Made by a program: the position numbers and the translations under genes. Of a stretch of 19,434 nt of DNA, positions 1 through 5,766 are shown piece by piece (position 1 is the first letter of the stretch; every line of letters starts with the position of its first letter). Below the pieces are notes generated by a model. It worked only from the letters and a program-made list of their open reading frames with translations, ran no database searches and was not told the DNA's origin. Source of the DNA: an archaeon (GTDB lineage: Archaea; Aenigmatarchaeota; Aenigmatarchaeia; CG10238-14; SCSR01); contig SCSR01000004.1 in NCBI GenBank assembly GCA_004297575.1, positions 1 through 19,434 of the forward strand, in the 5' to 3' direction.

Positions 1-96
1 GCCTATAACCAGTACAACATCATGACCCTTTTTTAAGAAATACTCAGCCCATCTTGTGATATGCACACCGCTCGAACCTAATATGAGTATTTTCAA
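1..96 (-). CDS. Glycosyltransferase family 4 (GT-B), N-terminal fragment
   Basis: Only the first 32 codons are inside the window; the gene continues beyond position 1. The visible N-terminus reads as a first beta strand (KILILGSSG) followed by HITRWAEYFLKKGHDV. This is the usual opening of GT-B fold glycosyltransferases of the GT4 type: a strand, a Gly-rich turn, a helix carrying R-W-x-E-x-F, then a second strand. The start is TTG at 96-94. It is chosen because a strong Shine-Dalgarno match (AGGTGAT, 100-106 on the minus strand) lies four bases upstream and no ATG is in frame. The gene begins eight bases after the stop of the aminotransferase, so the two are very likely one transcript. Donor and acceptor cannot be told from this fragment. 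Confidence 0.72.
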   Translation of the reverse strand, partial: MKILILGSSGVHITRWAEYFLKKGHDVVLVIG

Positions 97-99
97 CGT

Positions 100-106
100 A
101 TCACCT
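100..106 (-). promoter_or_regulatory. Ribosome binding site deciding a TTG start
   Basis: On the minus strand this reads AGGTGAT, an extended match to the archaeal anti-Shine-Dalgarno complement GGAGGTGAT. It lies four bases before the TTG at 96-94 and overlaps the stop codon of the aminotransferase gene (105-107). It supports the TTG start and suggests translational coupling of the two genes. Confidence 0.6.
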
Positions 107-1217
107 ATGCCGACTGGATGGCACTTTCCAATTTCTCCACTACAAATTCCAATTCGTTCATTTTCAAATCTGGGAAAAACGGAAGCGCAATGTTAGTCTT
201 GCTTACTTTTTCTGTCACAGGAAAGTCACCTTCCTTGTAGTTGAACCTTTCCTTGTACAATTTTTCCAAATGTATCGGCGGGGAAAAGTATGCCCTATTG
301 TCGATGCCAAATTCTTTAAGAGACTCAGACACATCGTTCCTGTCGATGCCGTCTTTCAGCCTTATCACATAGAACAGCCAACTGTACTTGTTGTTATTAT
401 CGACATGCGGAAGTATCACACCGTCAACATTTTTCAACCTCTTGGTATATTCGTCGAAGAGTTGTTGTCTTTTCTGCATTACAAAATCGAATTTGGCAAG
501 CTGTGCGATTCCCATGGCGCAGCTGATTTCGTTGATGTGATAATTGTAGCCCAGCATGTCATGCACAAAACGGCCGCCATGTTCAACCTTGCCAAGGTTC
601 TTCAGACTCCAGCATAAATTGAATACAGACTCGTCATTCATTGTCAGCATGCCTCCTTCACCTGTCGTGAACTGCTTGTTGGCCATGAAGGAAAAAGTAG
701 ATACTTTGCCGAACGTACCGACCTTTCTTCCCTTATACTCACTACCAAGAGCTTCTGCAGCGTCTTCAATGACCATCATATCATTACCATCCGCGATTTT
801 CATTATAGAATCCATGTCACATGGCTGACCAAAGACATGAACAGGAAGGATAGCCTTTGTCTTATCATTGATGGCATCGGAAATCCTGGATGTATCTATG
901 TTCATCATCCTTTCATCAATATCCACGAAAACAGGCTTGGCTCCGACAAACAATGCGGCATTCGCAGAGGACACGAAACTGAAAGGCGTAGTTATAACTT
1001 CGTCGCCATTCCCTATATTTAGTCCGAGCATTGCCAAATGCAATGCTGCAGTACCATTGGATACAGCGAGAGCATACTTCATCCCCATCAAATTCCGAAA
1101 GTCCGCTTCAAAACGTGCCAGTTTCTCGCCTCTGCTGACCCATTTCGAGTCAATAACCTCGTTAATCAGTTTCTTTTCATTCCCATCAAAGAATGGCAAT
1201 GACATAGGTATCTTCAT
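105..1217 (-). CDS. DegT/DnrJ/EryC1/StrS-family sugar aminotransferase
   Basis: This is a 370-residue PLP-dependent aminotransferase, the full length usual for the family, which adds an amino group to a nucleotide-linked keto-sugar in the cytoplasm. Visible features are SNGTAALHLA (53-62), the cofactor phosphate site; DEVITTPFSFVSSANA (72-87); VIEDAAEALG (149-158), with Asp152 expected to pair with the PLP ring nitrogen; and FMANKQFTTGEGG (177-189), with Lys181 the expected Schiff-base lysine. The ATG at 1217 follows a GTGAT Shine-Dalgarno (1221-1225) by three bases. A second Met at residue 5 is a weaker alternative. The gene is divergent from the Alg14-like gene and is followed directly by a GT4 gene. 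It probably makes an amino or N-acylamino sugar for the surface glycan. The exact sugar is unknown, and no obvious partner 4,6-dehydratase with acetyltransferase is in the window. Confidence 0.93.
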   Translation of the reverse strand: MKIPMSLPFFDGNEKKLINEVIDSKWVSRGEKLARFEADFRNLMGMKYALAVSNGTAALHLAMLGLNIGNGDEVITTPFSFVSSANAALFVGAKPVFVDIDERMMNIDTSRISDAINDKTKAILPVHVFGQPCDMDSIMKIADGNDMMVIEDAAEALGSEYKGRKVGTFGKVSTFSFMANKQFTTGEGGMLTMNDESVFNLCWSLKNLGKVEHGGRFVHDMLGYNYHINEISCAMGIAQLAKFDFVMQKRQQLFDEYTKRLKNVDGVILPHVDNNNKYSWLFYVIRLKDGIDRNDVSESLKEFGIDNRAYFSPPIHLEKLYKERFNYKEGDFPVTEKVSKTNIALPFFPDLKMNELEFVVEKLESAIQSA

Positions 1218-1230
1218 GATATCACTTTAT

Positions 1231-1249
1231 CTTTAGTTTAGAACTAAAG
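1231..1249. promoter_or_regulatory. Perfect 8-bp inverted repeat in a divergent promoter region
   Basis: CTTTAGTT and AACTAAAG are perfect inverse complements separated by TAG. They lie in the 62-base region between the divergent aminotransferase and Alg14-like genes. The repeat abuts a TATA-like TTTATC (1250-1255) placed about 27 bases before the + strand start at 1280, so a protein bound here would cover the BRE/TATA of that gene and the upstream region of the minus gene. It may be an operator; no regulator is identified. Confidence 0.45.
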
Positions 1250-1255
1250 TTTATC
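1250..1255 (+). promoter_or_regulatory. Candidate TATA box of the Alg14-like gene
   Basis: TTTATC is centred about 27 bases before the ATG at 1280, the spacing expected for a leaderless or nearly leaderless archaeal transcript. It directly follows the inverted repeat at 1231-1249. The match to the archaeal consensus is only moderate. Confidence 0.4.
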
Positions 1256-1279
1256 AACATTGTGAAACAAGGATAAACC

Positions 1280-1723
1280 ATGAGGATATGCTTGACTTCT
1301 AGCGCAGGCGGACATCTCAACCAACTGCTCAAGATCCTGCCTATCGCAGGCAAGGACGTCTTTTTCATGACTTCTGGCAAACATATGGAGAAAACGTTGA
1401 AGGGATACCGTGTATACTATATAGAGGATCCTGTAAGGAGGCCATTGGTCTTTCTTACAAACTCCATAAAGTCACTTTCTATATTGTTGAAAGAGCGACC
1501 GGATGTTGTGATAACAACAGGTGCGGGCATGGTTATACCGACATGTTTCATAGCCAAGATTTTTGGCGCAAAAATAATATTCATCGAGACATTATCAAGG
1601 ATAGAATCGCCTTCCAGGACAGGGAAAATAATATATCCTATAGCTGATTTGTTCATAGTCCAGTGGAAAAGGCTGCTGAAATTTTATGGCAGCAAAGCGG
1701 TATACGGAACGCCGCTCATCTGA
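1280..1723 (+). CDS. Alg14/PssD-like glycosyltransferase subunit
   Basis: This 147-residue protein resembles Alg14/PssD, the membrane-anchoring, acceptor-binding half of a two-part GT-B glycosyltransferase. In eukaryotes Alg13-Alg14 adds the second GlcNAc to dolichyl-PP-GlcNAc; bacterial PssD/PssE pairs act in polysaccharide assembly. The N-terminus has the family SSAGGHL motif (7-13). VVITTGAGMVIP (76-87), the hydrophobic FIAKIFGAKIIFIETLSR (90-107) and IADLFIVQW (121-129) follow in the usual order. The length matches PssD, so the gene looks complete. The catalytic partner would be the Alg13/PssE-like protein at 3621-4097, about 1.9 kb away with two genes between. Its 3' end overlaps the convergent GT2 gene by 8 bases. 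The role in N-glycan core synthesis is inferred from the Alg7-like and AglB genes nearby. Confidence 0.85.
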   Translation: MRICLTSSAGGHLNQLLKILPIAGKDVFFMTSGKHMEKTLKGYRVYYIEDPVRRPLVFLTNSIKSLSILLKERPDVVITTGAGMVIPTCFIAKIFGAKIIFIETLSRIESPSRTGKIIYPIADLFIVQWKRLLKFYGSKAVYGTPLI

Positions 1724-2699
1724 AATGCTTGGACGTTTTTTTCGATATGATGTCCAAGCTGTCCCTCAATCCGTACATCATCCCTACAGCCTTGCCGCTT
1801 CTATACTTCCACGCATGTCTTTTGCTTGCCACAGTGCCAAGATGTGTAAAAAGCCATAGTATGCCTTTCAGCGTCTCGACGGCATGTGACGGCTTGCCTT
1901 TCACTGCAAATATGGAAGCTTGGATTAGATGTATCGCAACGCTGCTAGCTAACATAGGCAACGCAATATGCAATGGGGCATCCTTTGCTATTGTGAGGAG
2001 CCTGTTTTTGGTATTGAAGAAATAATATCTCGGCGATCTGGTCCCAAACATTTCCTTCCTGTGATACATTATCGAGCTGGGACAAACTACGACTTTATAT
2101 CCAGCATCCCACGTCCTCCAACCCAGATCAGTGTCCTCAACATACAAAAAGTAATCCGTATCCAATCCGCCAATCTTCCTGAACACATCCTTTCTCATAA
2201 TGAAACTCACACCTGATGGAAAGAACACATATCTCGGAACATTCTGTGGCGTATATGTAATATCCCCGATCGAACCTGATACGCCAAGCACACTCCAAAA
2301 ACCACCAGCACTGTTGATTCTCTTCTTGTTGTCGTAGTATAGTGACACAGAGCAGGCAGCACCGATACCTGGCTTGCCGTATATACACTTGATCAGCTCC
2401 TCAAGCCATGTCTTTGTGACCTTAGCATCCTGACTAAGAAAAACAACATACTCTCCTTTTGCAGCTGCGGCACCTCTATTGTTCCCTTCAGCGAACCCAT
2501 AGTTCTTGTCAAGTCGGATAAGTCTGACATCCTTGAACCTTTTCACAACTTCTACCGTATTGTCGGTGGATTTGTTGTCCACTACAATTATTTCAAGCAT
2601 ATTTTTTGGATAATTTGTACCAATCACTGAATCAAGGCATGTGCTTATGACATCGCTGCCATTGTAAGTGAGGACTATGACCGACACTTTAGGTAGCAT
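1716..2699 (-). CDS. GT2-family glycosyltransferase, rhamnosyltransferase-like
   Basis: This 327-residue protein has an N-terminal GT-A domain. It opens with PKVSVIVLTYNG (3-14), then IIVVDNKSTDNT (37-48) and the acceptor-side motif NYGFAEGNNRG (66-76), typical of WcaA/rhamnosyltransferase-like GT2 enzymes. The metal-binding DXD-type site reads FLSQDAKV (87-94) with Asp91, where many relatives have N-P-D. The later catalytic-base region reads YVEDTDLGWR (186-195). The last 90 residues contain one hydrophobic segment (about 241-266), suggesting membrane association. It probably adds a sugar from a nucleotide donor to a lipid-linked glycan on the cytoplasmic face. Donor and acceptor are unknown. 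The ATG at 2699 lies 26 bases from a palindromic TTTAAA box shared with the divergent gene. Confidence 0.9.
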   Translation of the reverse strand: MLPKVSVIVLTYNGSDVISTCLDSVIGTNYPKNMLEIIVVDNKSTDNTVEVVKRFKDVRLIRLDKNYGFAEGNNRGAAAAKGEYVVFLSQDAKVTKTWLEELIKCIYGKPGIGAACSVSLYYDNKKRINSAGGFWSVLGVSGSIGDITYTPQNVPRYVFFPSGVSFIMRKDVFRKIGGLDTDYFLYVEDTDLGWRTWDAGYKVVVCPSSIMYHRKEMFGTRSPRYYFFNTKNRLLTIAKDAPLHIALPMLASSVAIHLIQASIFAVKGKPSHAVETLKGILWLFTHLGTVASKRHAWKYRSGKAVGMMYGLRDSLDIISKKTSKHFR

Positions 2700-2722
2700 A
2701 CCAATAAATTGAGAAAAAGGAC

Positions 2723-2728
2723 TTTAAA
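2723..2728. promoter_or_regulatory. Palindromic TATA box at the exact centre of a divergent intergenic region
   Basis: TTTAAA lies at the midpoint of the 52-base space between the GT2 gene (start 2699, minus) and the reductase gene (start 2752, plus). Its centre is 26 bases from each start codon. Archaeal TATA boxes lie about 26 bases before the transcription start, so one symmetric box could drive leaderless transcripts in both directions. This spacing also supports 2752 rather than 2728 as the reductase start. Confidence 0.55.
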
Positions 2729-2751
2729 TGGTTGCGCACATTTGTTATATT

Positions 2752-3624
2752 ATGAGAATACTCGTGACAGGCGTAGGCGGACAATTAGGGACAAAAATAT
2801 TCACGACCGCGAATCATGAAAAGTACGGGGTGTATTTCGATAATTTTCTGAGCGGAGACAATCTGGAACGCCTAAACCTGATAGAAAGGGAGAATACAAT
2901 ATCCTTAATCAAGAGAGTAAAGCCTGATTGGGTGATACATTGCGCAGCCGCCACGGATGTTGACTGGTGTGAGAAGGACAAGAAAGCAGCATGGGATGTG
3001 AATGTAGAAGCTACTAGGAATGTTGTTGATGGATGCGAACAAACGAATTCCAGTATTGCATACATTTCAACGTCGTTTGTTTTCGATGGAAGCAAAGAGA
3101 TGTACCGCGAAGATGACGCGACAAATACTGTTAACAATTATGGGCTTACAAAGTTGGAGGGTGAGAAAATCGTGAAATCATCAGGCATCCCCTTTATCAT
3201 AGCTAGGACAGATCAGCTGTACGGTTGGACAAACCATCCGAAGAATTTCGTCGCAAGAATCTTGAACTTGGCGAAGAAAAAAGAGAAAATGGAAGTATTC
3301 ACAGATTGGTATAACAACCCAACTCTTATTGACAACATATCAGAAGTACTGCTGAAGCTTATTGAGAAAAAATGCCACGGAATATATCATGTAACAGGCT
3401 CGAGCTTCATAAACAGGTACGAATGGGCTGTCAAGATATCCAATGCCTTCGGGTTGGATGGCACTTTTATTGTGCCGATAAATTCCTCAAAGTACAACCC
3501 GGCAGCGAAAAGACCGAAGATTCATATGGACAACACAAAAACACAGAAAGATTCCGGAATGAAGTTGTTCACTATAGACGAAGGATTGGAATTCATGAAA
3601 GCCCACATGGAGGGGCAAGCTTGA
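2752..3624 (+). CDS. RmlD-like dTDP-4-dehydrorhamnose reductase / SDR
   Basis: This 290-residue extended SDR reduces or epimerises a nucleotide sugar using NAD(P)H. It begins MRILVTGVGGQLG, with the RmlD-type GxxGQLG nucleotide-binding loop (7-13). HCAAATDVDWCE (63-74) and STSFVFDG (106-113) follow, with the YxxxK catalytic pair at Tyr130 and Lys134 (YGLTK). These are typical of RmlD and of related MAT2B-like proteins. The ATG at 2752 is chosen over an in-frame ATG at 2728, because the earlier start would sit on the TATA box and add eight residues before the conserved first strand. The stop overlaps the TTG start of the Alg13-like gene (TTGA), so the two are translationally coupled. The true sugar substrate is not settled; RmlA, RmlB and RmlC are not in the window. 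Confidence 0.85.
   Translation: MRILVTGVGGQLGTKIFTTANHEKYGVYFDNFLSGDNLERLNLIERENTISLIKRVKPDWVIHCAAATDVDWCEKDKKAAWDVNVEATRNVVDGCEQTNSSIAYISTSFVFDGSKEMYREDDATNTVNNYGLTKLEGEKIVKSSGIPFIIARTDQLYGWTNHPKNFVARILNLAKKKEKMEVFTDWYNNPTLIDNISEVLLKLIEKKCHGIYHVTGSSFINRYEWAVKISNAFGLDGTFIVPINSSKYNPAAKRPKIHMDNTKTQKDSGMKLFTIDEGLEFMKAHMEGQA
3609..3615 (+). promoter_or_regulatory. Shine-Dalgarno deciding the TTG start of the Alg13-like gene
   Basis: GGAGGGG ends five bases before TTG at 3621 and lies within the last codons of the reductase gene. It is one of the strongest ribosome binding sites in the window and supports TTG initiation inside the TTGA overlap. Confidence 0.6.
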
Positions 3625-4097
3625 TACTGCTCAGCATCGGCAACCACACACAGCAATTCGATAGGCTCTTGACTAAAATGGACAATCTAGTCGCTGATGG
3701 GAAAATCAAGGACGTTATTGCAGTGATAGGGAATTCTCCATATGAGCCGAAGAATTATAAATGGTACAGGTTTGTTGATTATAAAAAATACACGGAACTT
3801 GAAAAGAAATCCAGCGTGGTAGTGGTACATGCAGGTGTAGGGTCGATAATGTCAGCGCTTGAGCTGGGAAAACCGGTTGTTGTCGTACCGAGGCAGGCTA
3901 AGTTCAATGAGCATATAGACGACCACCAAGTCTATACCGCCAAAGAATTGGAAAAGCAGGGGAAAGTGATTGCTGTTTATGATATTAGCGACCTCGCCGA
4001 TGCAATCAAAATGGCTGAGAAGTTCAAGCCGAAAGGCATGAAAGACAAGAGCACTGTGTTGGACATAATAAAGTCAAAGCTGGATGAGTGGAGCTAA
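3621..4097 (+). CDS. Alg13/PssE-like glycosyltransferase catalytic subunit
   Basis: This 158-residue protein is the C-terminal, UDP-sugar-binding half of a split GT-B enzyme related to Alg13, PssE and the MurG C-terminal domain. The start reads ILLSIGNHTQQFDRLL, matching the family G-x-H/T-x-x-x-F-D-R-L opening. The donor-site motif VVHAGVGSIMSALELGKP is followed by VVVPRQAKFNEHIDDHQ, the equivalent of the family P-x-x-x-x-x-x-D-H-Q. The TTG at 3621 is chosen because the same frame further upstream only reads through the reductase gene, because GGAGG precedes it, and because the resulting length is that of PssE. It overlaps the reductase stop by three bases, and its own stop overlaps the convergent Dpm1-like gene by four. 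It is expected to work with the Alg14-like protein at 1280-1723 on the inner membrane face. Confidence 0.85.
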   Translation: MILLSIGNHTQQFDRLLTKMDNLVADGKIKDVIAVIGNSPYEPKNYKWYRFVDYKKYTELEKKSSVVVVHAGVGSIMSALELGKPVVVVPRQAKFNEHIDDHQVYTAKELEKQGKVIAVYDISDLADAIKMAEKFKPKGMKDKSTVLDIIKSKLDEWS

Positions 4098-4810
4098 ATC
4101 TTCCTGAACCTTAGTGAAATGATTTTTCCGATAAATTCTGGTATTACCTTCCCCAGGTTAATGCCGCTCTGCAAGTCAGTCTCTTCCCATACAACGGGTA
4201 TTTCCTTTATACTCATCCCCACCTTTTCAGCTATGTACATCATCTCTGACTCGAAGAACCATTCCCTGTCCTTCACAAGCGGCAATACCTTTTCAACGAC
4301 CTCGCGTGTTACAGCCTTGAAACCACACTGACCGTCAGTAAACTTGACCCCCAAAAAGAACTTAAGCAAAATCCTATGGTAAACAAAGGATACAACCATC
4401 CTCTTCAACGACCTTCTCACTTTTGAACCTTTGAGGTATCTCGATCCCACGCAAAGATCAAACCCCTCCTCTATGCCTTTGACGAGCTCCTTGAACTCGC
4501 TCAACCGCGTAGAAATATCAATGTCCATGTACGTGACGATGTCTGCTTTGCTATTCTGCCATGCTGTTATGACACCCGCGCCCTTGCCCGGAATGGGGGT
4601 GTATATGTAAGATACCTCCTTGAACTCTTTGGAAAGCTTTTTGGACAAATTAGTGATATCGTCAGCATTCTTGCCGTTGATTGCTATCACAATTCTCCAA
4701 TCATAAGCAGAAAGATTCTGCCTGAAAAATTCCACCTGTCTGTTTATGTTCGGTTCGAGCTCCCCTATGTTGCCATAGTATACAGGTATGGCTATATCGA
4801 TAGATTTCAT
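4094..4810 (-). CDS. GT2 polyprenyl-phosphate sugar transferase, Dpm1/Alg5-like
   Basis: This 238-residue GT-A enzyme probably moves a sugar from a nucleotide donor to dolichyl phosphate, making the Dol-P-sugar used by the GT39-like enzymes outside. The sequence opens with IDIAIPVYYGN (4-14). The donor loop PIPGKGAGVITAW (72-84) and the DXD motif YMDIDIST (94-101, Asp96/Asp98) follow, then VGSRYLKGSKV (121-131) and the DGQCGFKA motif (159-166), typical of Dpm1/Alg5 relatives. FFESEMMYIAEK (185-196) matches the C-terminal acidic site. There is no clear C-terminal transmembrane pair, so it resembles the single-domain Dpm1 form. A TATA-like TTTATAG 26 bases upstream overlaps the stop of the epimerase gene before it. 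Mannose or glucose as the sugar cannot be decided here. Confidence 0.83.
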   Translation of the reverse strand: MKSIDIAIPVYYGNIGELEPNINRQVEFFRQNLSAYDWRIVIAINGKNADDITNLSKKLSKEFKEVSYIYTPIPGKGAGVITAWQNSKADIVTYMDIDISTRLSEFKELVKGIEEGFDLCVGSRYLKGSKVRRSLKRMVVSFVYHRILLKFFLGVKFTDGQCGFKAVTREVVEKVLPLVKDREWFFESEMMYIAEKVGMSIKEIPVVWEETDLQSGINLGKVIPEFIGKIISLRFRKI

Positions 4811-4832
4811 AATTTACTTAAGCGAATCCATT

Positions 4833-4839
4833 CTATAAA
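4833..4839 (-). promoter_or_regulatory. Candidate TATA box of the Dpm1/Alg5-like gene
   Basis: On the minus strand this reads TTTATAG, centred 26 bases before the ATG at 4810. It overlaps the TAG stop of the upstream epimerase gene (4833-4835). It suggests a leaderless transcript in addition to any read-through from the epimerase. Confidence 0.45.
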
Positions 4840-5726
4840 TCTTTCAATGACTTGATGGTTTCCTTCATGCCTATGTCAAATGGTGTCGGTTTGTACTTGA
4901 GTGCTTGAGTAGACTTACTTATATCATATACCTTGTCCATTTCCAAGCTCTTGACCTGGAATATCCTTATCTCTCGTATCTTCAGAAAGTTCCTGTTCAC
5001 ATGATCGACAGCTTTCAGTATACTCAATGGTATATGGATTATCCTGCTACTGGTGCCTGTTTCCCTCAAAATGCCCATGACAAATTCATCGTAGTTTATT
5101 CTCGATGGACCAGCAACCATGTATTCACCTTTTACATTATACTTCAAACCATTCTCTATACATCTCACAACGTCCTGCACATATACCGGCTGGAAAATTT
5201 TCCTGCCGTCCCCAGGAACCAGCGATACGTTGTATTTTTTAGCCATGCGTATGATTCTTTTCACATATTTTTCATCATGCTTGCCATAAACCAAAGTAGG
5301 TCTCAGTATCAAGTGGTTGTCAAATGTTTTTACAATCCTTTCAGCTGACTTCTTGGTCTCGGAATATGCATCATCAAAATCATATAGCACGTTTTCGGTG
5401 CTGATAAAAATGAGCTTTTTCACACCAAATTTCTTGGCAGCATTTACAAGCAACCTAGTCGATCCAACGTTTACTTTTCCTATGTCCTTATCAAATGGGT
5501 TGAGTATGGCAGCCAGATGAACTATGGCATCAACACCCTTCACAGCCTGTACAATTATCTTTTCATCTGTCACATCCCCGTATATCATCTTCACGCCATT
5601 TCTGTTGTAAGTGGTGTCTTTTATCAAGCATACAAGCTGGTATTTGCCAGCCAATGAATCGACCACATTCTTGCCTATAAAACCGTTCGCACCAGTTATC
5701 AGGACCCTTTTAATCTGCTTCACCAT
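4833..5726 (-). CDS. NAD-dependent epimerase/dehydratase (extended SDR)
   Basis: This 297-residue extended SDR begins with KRVLITGANGFIGKNV (6-21), the Rossmann GxxGFIG loop. It then has YGDVTD (49-54), DAIVHLAAI (66-74), the catalytic YSETK (Tyr121, Lys125) and LRPTLVYGKHD (141-151). The length fits the NAD-dependent epimerase/dehydratase family. Substrates are usually nucleotide sugars, although some members such as NDUFA9-like or hydroxysteroid-dehydrogenase-like proteins differ, so the reaction is not certain. It lies 22 bases upstream of the Dpm1/Alg5-like gene on the same strand and is divergent from the first GT39-like gene. The ATG at 5726 lies about 27 bases from an AT-rich TTATATA box (5750-5756) in the 40-base divergent region. 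Confidence 0.85.
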   Translation of the reverse strand: MVKQIKRVLITGANGFIGKNVVDSLAGKYQLVCLIKDTTYNRNGVKMIYGDVTDEKIIVQAVKGVDAIVHLAAILNPFDKDIGKVNVGSTRLLVNAAKKFGVKKLIFISTENVLYDFDDAYSETKKSAERIVKTFDNHLILRPTLVYGKHDEKYVKRIIRMAKKYNVSLVPGDGRKIFQPVYVQDVVRCIENGLKYNVKGEYMVAGPSRINYDEFVMGILRETGTSSRIIHIPLSILKAVDHVNRNFLKIREIRIFQVKSLEMDKVYDISKSTQALKYKPTPFDIGMKETIKSLKDL

Positions 5727-5766
5727 ACATTAAATTACACTCGAAATTTATTATATAGAGGATGCT
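5727..5766. promoter_or_regulatory. 40-base divergent promoter region
   Basis: This space separates the epimerase (minus) and GT39-like (plus) starts. TTATATA at 5750-5756 is about 27 bases before the minus start and is a good TATA candidate for it. ATTAAATTA at 5729-5737 is a weaker candidate for the plus gene. GAGG at 5758-5761 is a possible ribosome binding site five bases before the plus ATG. The two promoters must interlock in this short space. Confidence 0.42.

Noticed and set aside
1663..2025. + strand open frame of 120 codons after the Alg14-like gene
   Set aside because: It lies in another frame over the end of the Alg14-like gene and the 3' part of the GT2 gene, with no recognisable domain; it is a shadow frame.
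2728..2751. Eight extra residues at the start of the RmlD-like protein
   Set aside because: The codons overlap the presumed TATA box, and the conserved first strand starts at the second Met.
3372..3620. Upstream extension of the Alg13-like frame
   Set aside because: This part lies in the reductase gene in another frame and is unlike any Alg13/PssE N-terminus; TTG 3621 with GGAGG is the better start.
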